A DNA stretch of 55,987 nt, taken from contig NZ_SEMC01000015.1 of assembly GCF_004153195.1 (NCBI RefSeq), forward strand, positions 1 to 55,987, read 5' to 3'. A program made the translations under genes and the position numbers. This document shows, in pieces, positions 52,990-55,987 of the stretch. Every line of letters starts with the position of its first letter. Within the stretch, counting starts at the first letter, position 1. The DNA comes from Sporolactobacillus sp. THM19-2 (GTDB lineage: Bacteria; Bacillota; Bacilli; Bacillales; Sporolactobacillaceae). The notes under the pieces were generated by a model. The model saw only the letters and a list, made by a program, of their open reading frames with translations. It searched no databases and was not told the origin of the DNA.

Positions 52990-54045
52990 ATGATAGATCA
53001 GCAAAAGATCGAAGAAGTACTGAAGACCGTTCAGGATCCTTTTTTACATAAAAATCTGATGGAGACAGGTGCCTTGCGTGAGCTGAAGATTAAAGAGGAC
53101 CTTGTCAGTATGAAGATTGCATTGAGTAAGGCAGATCGTGTCAAACAGATGCAGATTCAGGTTGAAATCTCATCGAAACTGAAAGAGGCGGGAGCCGGAT
53201 CGGTCGGCATGCGTTTTACACAACTCAGTGAAGACGAGATCAGAGCACTCGGTGGATTTCCCAGGGAAGCACCGACACTGCTTTCCCCTGAAAATAAGAC
53301 GGTTTTTATTGCTGTCGCAAGTGGTAAGGGTGGCGTCGGCAAGTCAACGGTTTCCGTCAATCTGGCCCTCGCGCTCGCACGAAAAGGGGAAAAAACCGGA
53401 CTCCTGGATGCCGATATTTACGGATTCAGCGTGCCTGACATGATGGGTATCGAAAATCGACCGGCGGTGGCGCATAACCGGATTATTCCGGTCGACCGTT
53501 TTGGTGTCAAAGTGATTTCCATGGGTTTCTTTGTAGAAAACAATTCCCCTGTGATCTGGCGCGGGCCGATGCTCGGAAAAATGCTGAATAACTTTTTCCA
53601 TGATGTTGACTGGGGCGATCTGGATTATCTGATTCTTGATCTTCCGCCGGGTACGGGTGATGTCGCCATGGATGTGCACAGCAGACTTCCGCATTCTAAA
53701 GAGATTATTGTGACAACACCGCATCCGACAGCCGCATTTGTCGCAGCCCGGGCGGGTCAAATGGCTGTAAAAACGAAGCACGAGATTCTGGGTGTCATTG
53801 AAAACATGTCTTATTTTGAAAGTCGAAAAACCGGGGAAAGAGAACATGTCTTTGGCCAGGGTGGCGGTGACAAACTCAGTGATCTTCTGCAGACTGATCT
53901 TCTGGGCAGATTACCCCTCCGTCAGCCTGATCCCCATCCGGAAATTTTTGCCCCGGGTGTTTATTTCAAGGATGACCCTGTTGCCGGGATTTATGACAAA
54001 ATAGCTGAAAAAATTCTTCGGAAAGTGGAATCATCCAATGGCTGA
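52990..54045 (+). CDS. salA: Mrp/NBP35 family ATP-binding protein (SalA-like)
   Basis: 351 residues. A MIP18-like N-terminal domain (1-85) precedes a P-loop ATPase with the deviant Walker A SGKGGVGKST (111-120) and DLPPGTGD. The family includes iron-sulfur carriers; B. subtilis SalA instead represses scoC. I see no CxxC near the C-terminus, which argues against a simple iron-sulfur role. ATG 52990 after GGGAGGACT. A terminator follows. Confidence 0.9.
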   Translation: MIDQQKIEEVLKTVQDPFLHKNLMETGALRELKIKEDLVSMKIALSKADRVKQMQIQVEISSKLKEAGAGSVGMRFTQLSEDEIRALGGFPREAPTLLSPENKTVFIAVASGKGGVGKSTVSVNLALALARKGEKTGLLDADIYGFSVPDMMGIENRPAVAHNRIIPVDRFGVKVISMGFFVENNSPVIWRGPMLGKMLNNFFHDVDWGDLDYLILDLPPGTGDVAMDVHSRLPHSKEIIVTTPHPTAAFVAARAGQMAVKTKHEILGVIENMSYFESRKTGEREHVFGQGGGDKLSDLLQTDLLGRLPLRQPDPHPEIFAPGVYFKDDPVAGIYDKIAEKILRKVESSNG

Positions 54046-54053
54046 ATAGAAAA

Positions 54054-54080
54054 GGCGCTCCATTGAGTGTCTCTTTTTTT
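54054..54080 (+). terminator. Terminator after mrp/salA
   Basis: GGCGCTC (54054-54060) pairs GAGTGTC (54065-54071) with two wobbles, then a T7 run (54074-54080). A second pairing, TGAGTGT with ATACTCA, is possible across the Ts. Confidence 0.7.
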
Positions 54081-54088
54081 ATACTCAG

Positions 54089-54118
54089 AGAATAAAGTAG
54101 CGGGATCCTCACATATTA
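54089..54118 (+). promoter_or_regulatory. Possible sigma-G promoter of gerD
   Basis: AGAATA (54089-54094), 17 bases, CATATTA (54112-54118). The known sigma-G pattern is TGMATA, 17-18 bases, CATACTA; this matches most positions. gerD is sigma-G-dependent in B. subtilis. No sigma-A consensus is seen here. Confidence 0.5.
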
Positions 54119-54147
54119 ACGGTGGATGTGTGAGGAGGGCCATGTTC

Positions 54148-54702
54148 ATGATAAAGAAAGCAGTGATTGTCTTCTCAGCTATTATCCTTATCATCCTGTC
54201 CGGATGCGGAGAAGAGACGTCCACTTATAAAGACAGCAAACGGATGGTACTGGATATGCTGCGTACCGATGAAGGCAGAGACACGCTGAAAGAAATGTTG
54301 CAGGACAAAGAACTGAGATCTGCAGTCGTCATGAATGATACGACGGTAAAACAGACCATTATTGAGACGCTGACAACAGATGAAGGACACAAAGTCTGGC
54401 AGGAACTCCTGGAAGACCCCGACTTTTCCCGGAAGCTGGCAAAGACGATGGAAAAGGAGAATGAACAGCTGCTAAAAAAAATGATGAAGGATCCTGATTA
54501 TCAGGGCATGATGATTGACATTCTGAAGGATCCCGAACTGCAGAAGGGCTATCTTGAACTGCAGAAAACCAAACCATTCCGTAAACAAATGGAGAAGATC
54601 CTTCAGGAGACGGTCGCGGGTCCCATGTTTCAGAAGGAGCTGTCAGATGCGATAACGAAAGTGTTACAGAAGCAGGCTGAGAAGACGGAACGCGCCGAGT
54701 GA
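54148..54702 (+). CDS. gerD: Spore germination lipoprotein GerD
   Basis: 184 residues. A lipoprotein signal ends in LSGC, so Cys20 would be diacylated; the mature part is Lys- and Glu-rich and helical, with repeats such as MMKDPDYQGM. GerD clusters nutrient germinant receptors in the spore inner membrane. GAGGAGGG (54132-54139) lies 8 bases from ATG 54148 and only 2 from ATG 54142, so 54148 is chosen. It converges with pdaB, the stops being 5 bases apart. Confidence 0.92.
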   Translation: MIKKAVIVFSAIILIILSGCGEETSTYKDSKRMVLDMLRTDEGRDTLKEMLQDKELRSAVVMNDTTVKQTIIETLTTDEGHKVWQELLEDPDFSRKLAKTMEKENEQLLKKMMKDPDYQGMMIDILKDPELQKGYLELQKTKPFRKQMEKILQETVAGPMFQKELSDAITKVLQKQAEKTERAE

Positions 54703-54707
54703 TCGGA

Positions 54708-55460
54708 TCAGTCAAGCAACCGATGGCTGGACTTCCCGTCAGCCATCAGGGTTTGAACAGTGACAAAGGTATACCCTCTGTTTTCCAGTTCACGAATAAT
54801 GAAGGGCAATGCCCGATAGGTCTGTTTTGCTGAATCGGAAGCATGAAGCCGGATAATATCCCCTTTTCCGGCATCTTTCAGAATGCTGTGGACAATCTCT
54901 TTATAGCCTGGATTCATCTCATCCTGGGGATTGACACTCCAGAGAACAAGCTGCAGGTTAAGACTTTTTGCTGCCTGTAAGACAGTCTCATTAATTTTTC
55001 CGTAGGGTGGGCGAATCATCACGGGTCTTGTGCCACCTGTTTTATAGAGTGTTGCACCGGAGAAAAGCATATCCCGCCTGACTTTTTCAATATCAAGCTG
55101 CGTGTAATCTTCATGTCTCATTCCGTGCGATTCAACCTCGTGGCCGTCTTTAAGGGCTTTTCTGATGATTTCAGGATGACGTTCCGCCCATTCACCGGAG
55201 AAGAAAAAAGTAGCTTTCACGTTCTCGTCTTTCAATGTTTTTAAAATCAGCCCGATCTGCCTGTCACCCCAGTTACTGTCAAACGTCAGTGCCAGATGTT
55301 TCTGTTTCGTTTCAACTTTGGCCAGGGCACCGGATTGTTTAACTGGCGTGAATACGCTCAATTCCTGTTTCTGGACAAACAGGATCAGAGCCGCAAAAAA
55401 GGCAGCGATAATAATGAAAAACAGGTTTTTCAGCTTCTTTCCGTTCACAACCCATAACAT
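54708..55460 (-). CDS. pdaB: Polysaccharide deacetylase family protein (PdaB-like)
   Basis: 250 residues. A membrane anchor (about 12-29) precedes a NodB domain: LALTFDSNWGD with Asp61, SHGMRHEDYT with His112 and His116, RPPYGK and LHASDSAKQT. In B. subtilis PdaB is needed for full spore stability; its activity is unclear. This copy keeps the HxxxH metal pair. GGGGTGG lies upstream of the ATG. The gene is on the minus strand, convergent with gerD. kbaA, its neighbour in B. subtilis, is absent. Confidence 0.88.
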   Translation of the reverse strand: MLWVVNGKKLKNLFFIIIAAFFAALILFVQKQELSVFTPVKQSGALAKVETKQKHLALTFDSNWGDRQIGLILKTLKDENVKATFFFSGEWAERHPEIIRKALKDGHEVESHGMRHEDYTQLDIEKVRRDMLFSGATLYKTGGTRPVMIRPPYGKINETVLQAAKSLNLQLVLWSVNPQDEMNPGYKEIVHSILKDAGKGDIIRLHASDSAKQTYRALPFIIRELENRGYTFVTVQTLMADGKSSHRLLD

Positions 55461-55583
55461 GAGCTATCCACCCCGTTCCTGATGTTTGTACCATTCTATG
55501 TCCAGGCCTGCCTGAATATGTGGACGTGCAGCGATGTTTACGGTGTGGAAAAATAAGGAATATTATAGAATGGGCATAAATGA

Positions 55584-55611
55584 TTGACAAAAAAGAATCA
55601 GCTGGTATAAT
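55584..55611 (+). promoter_or_regulatory. rRNA operon promoter P1
   Basis: TTGACA (55584-55589), 16 bases, TATAAT (55606-55611), both hexamers consensus. Lies between pdaB and the second rRNA operon. Confidence 0.85.
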
Positions 55612-55667
55612 CATTATTGTTGTCTTTCAGAAATGCATGCGTCGACATTCTGATTTTAAAAAAAGTG

Positions 55668-55696
55668 TTGACAACATGAAGATAACAAAGTATAAT
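55668..55696 (+). promoter_or_regulatory. rRNA operon promoter P2
   Basis: TTGACA (55668-55673), 17 bases, TATAAT (55691-55696), perfect consensus. The leader (55703-55862) has GTTCCTTGAAAACTAAAC, a boxA-like segment for antitermination, and a hairpin CCGGAT (55829-55834) with ATCCGG (55845-55850). Confidence 0.9.
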
Positions 55697-55862
55697 TATT
55701 TAGGTCGCCTGAGATAAGCGGCGAAGAGAATGTTCCTTGAAAACTAAACAAAAGCCAAGCGTGATTTAAGGGGTTTATCCCCTGATCAATTCAATTTGCT
55801 ATGGATCTGATGAACGAAAAAGACTGACCCGGATGCCGAAAGGGATCCGGAAGAAGCAACAC

Positions 55863-55987
55863 TTTTTTGGAGAGTTTGATCCTGGCTCAGGACGAACGCT
55901 GGCGGCGTGCCTAATACATGCAAGTCGTGCGCACAGAGGGGAGCTTGCTCCCTGAGGTGAGCGGCGGATGGGTGAGTAACACGTGGG
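55863..55987 (+). rRNA. rrs: 16S ribosomal RNA, 5' end (partial)
   Basis: GGAGAGTTTGATCCTGGCTC at 55869 is the conserved 16S start, followed by AGGACGAACGCTGGCGGCG and AGTCGTGCGCACAGAG. The mature end is placed six bases before GGAGAG, as in Bacillus. The V1 loop is GAGGGGAGCTTGCTCCCTG. The gene runs off the window. Confidence 0.97.

Noticed and set aside
55487-55530. CATAGAA-like sigma-G element upstream of pdaB on the minus strand
   Set aside because: The -10 is passable but the -35 (CACATA at 16 bases) is weak; I cannot separate it from chance.

Overview
The window is a conserved chromosomal block of a low-to-medium GC Gram-positive bacterium, almost certainly an endospore-forming member of the Bacillales. 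Gene order follows the Bacillus subtilis ctsR-to-rrnI region nearly gene for gene. CwlD (cortex lysis), GerD (germinant signalling), PdaB-type deacetylase and SigH (entry into sporulation) all point to a spore former. TTG and GTG starts, AGGAGG-type ribosome sites, sigma-A promoters, a T-box and an L10 leader fit Firmicutes. I cannot name the genus from sequence alone; Sporolactobacillaceae or a neighbouring family is only a guess.

Layout. 1-980: tail of an rRNA operon (5S, then Val-Thr-Lys-Gly-Leu-Arg-Pro-Ala tRNAs and a terminator). 1100-14180: ctsR, clpC, radA, a PIN/TRAM membrane protein, ispD-ispF, gltX, a cysteine T-box, cysE-cysS-mrnC-rlmB-rae1. 14186-19390: sigH, an apparently decayed rpmG, secE-nusG, rplK-rplA, rplJ-rplL with its L10 leader, and a methyltransferase. 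19364-31614: rpoB-rpoC, an L7Ae-like gene, rpsL-rpsG-fusA-tuf. 31665-46838: the S10-spc-alpha ribosomal superoperon with secY, adk, map, infA and rpoA. 46985-51321: ecfA1-ecfA2-ecfT-truA and rplM-rpsI. 51689-55460: ybaK-like gene, cwlD, mrp/salA, gerD and, on the opposite strand, pdaB. 55584-55987: tandem rRNA promoters and the 5' end of a second 16S gene.

The genes combine transcription (core RNAP, NusG, SigH), translation (26 large-subunit and small-subunit proteins or more, factors, two aminoacyl-tRNA synthetases, rRNA and tRNA modification), protein export (SecE, SecY, Map) and proteolysis (CtsR, ClpC). Control is read from the DNA: a CtsR box on the ctsR start site, a Cys-specific T-box, twin L1-type hairpins, L10 and L13 leaders, and a possible sigma-G promoter at gerD.

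I see no mobile element, CRISPR array, phage gene or defence system, and no previously undescribed system. The points worth a second look are deviations from the usual gene order: mcsA and mcsB are missing between ctsR and clpC, disA is missing after radA, and an rpmG remnant lies between sigH and secE. Others are C34 anticodons in tRNA-Thr and tRNA-Pro, an orphan terminator upstream of the ybaK-like gene, and a terminator-like hairpin just before rpsL.
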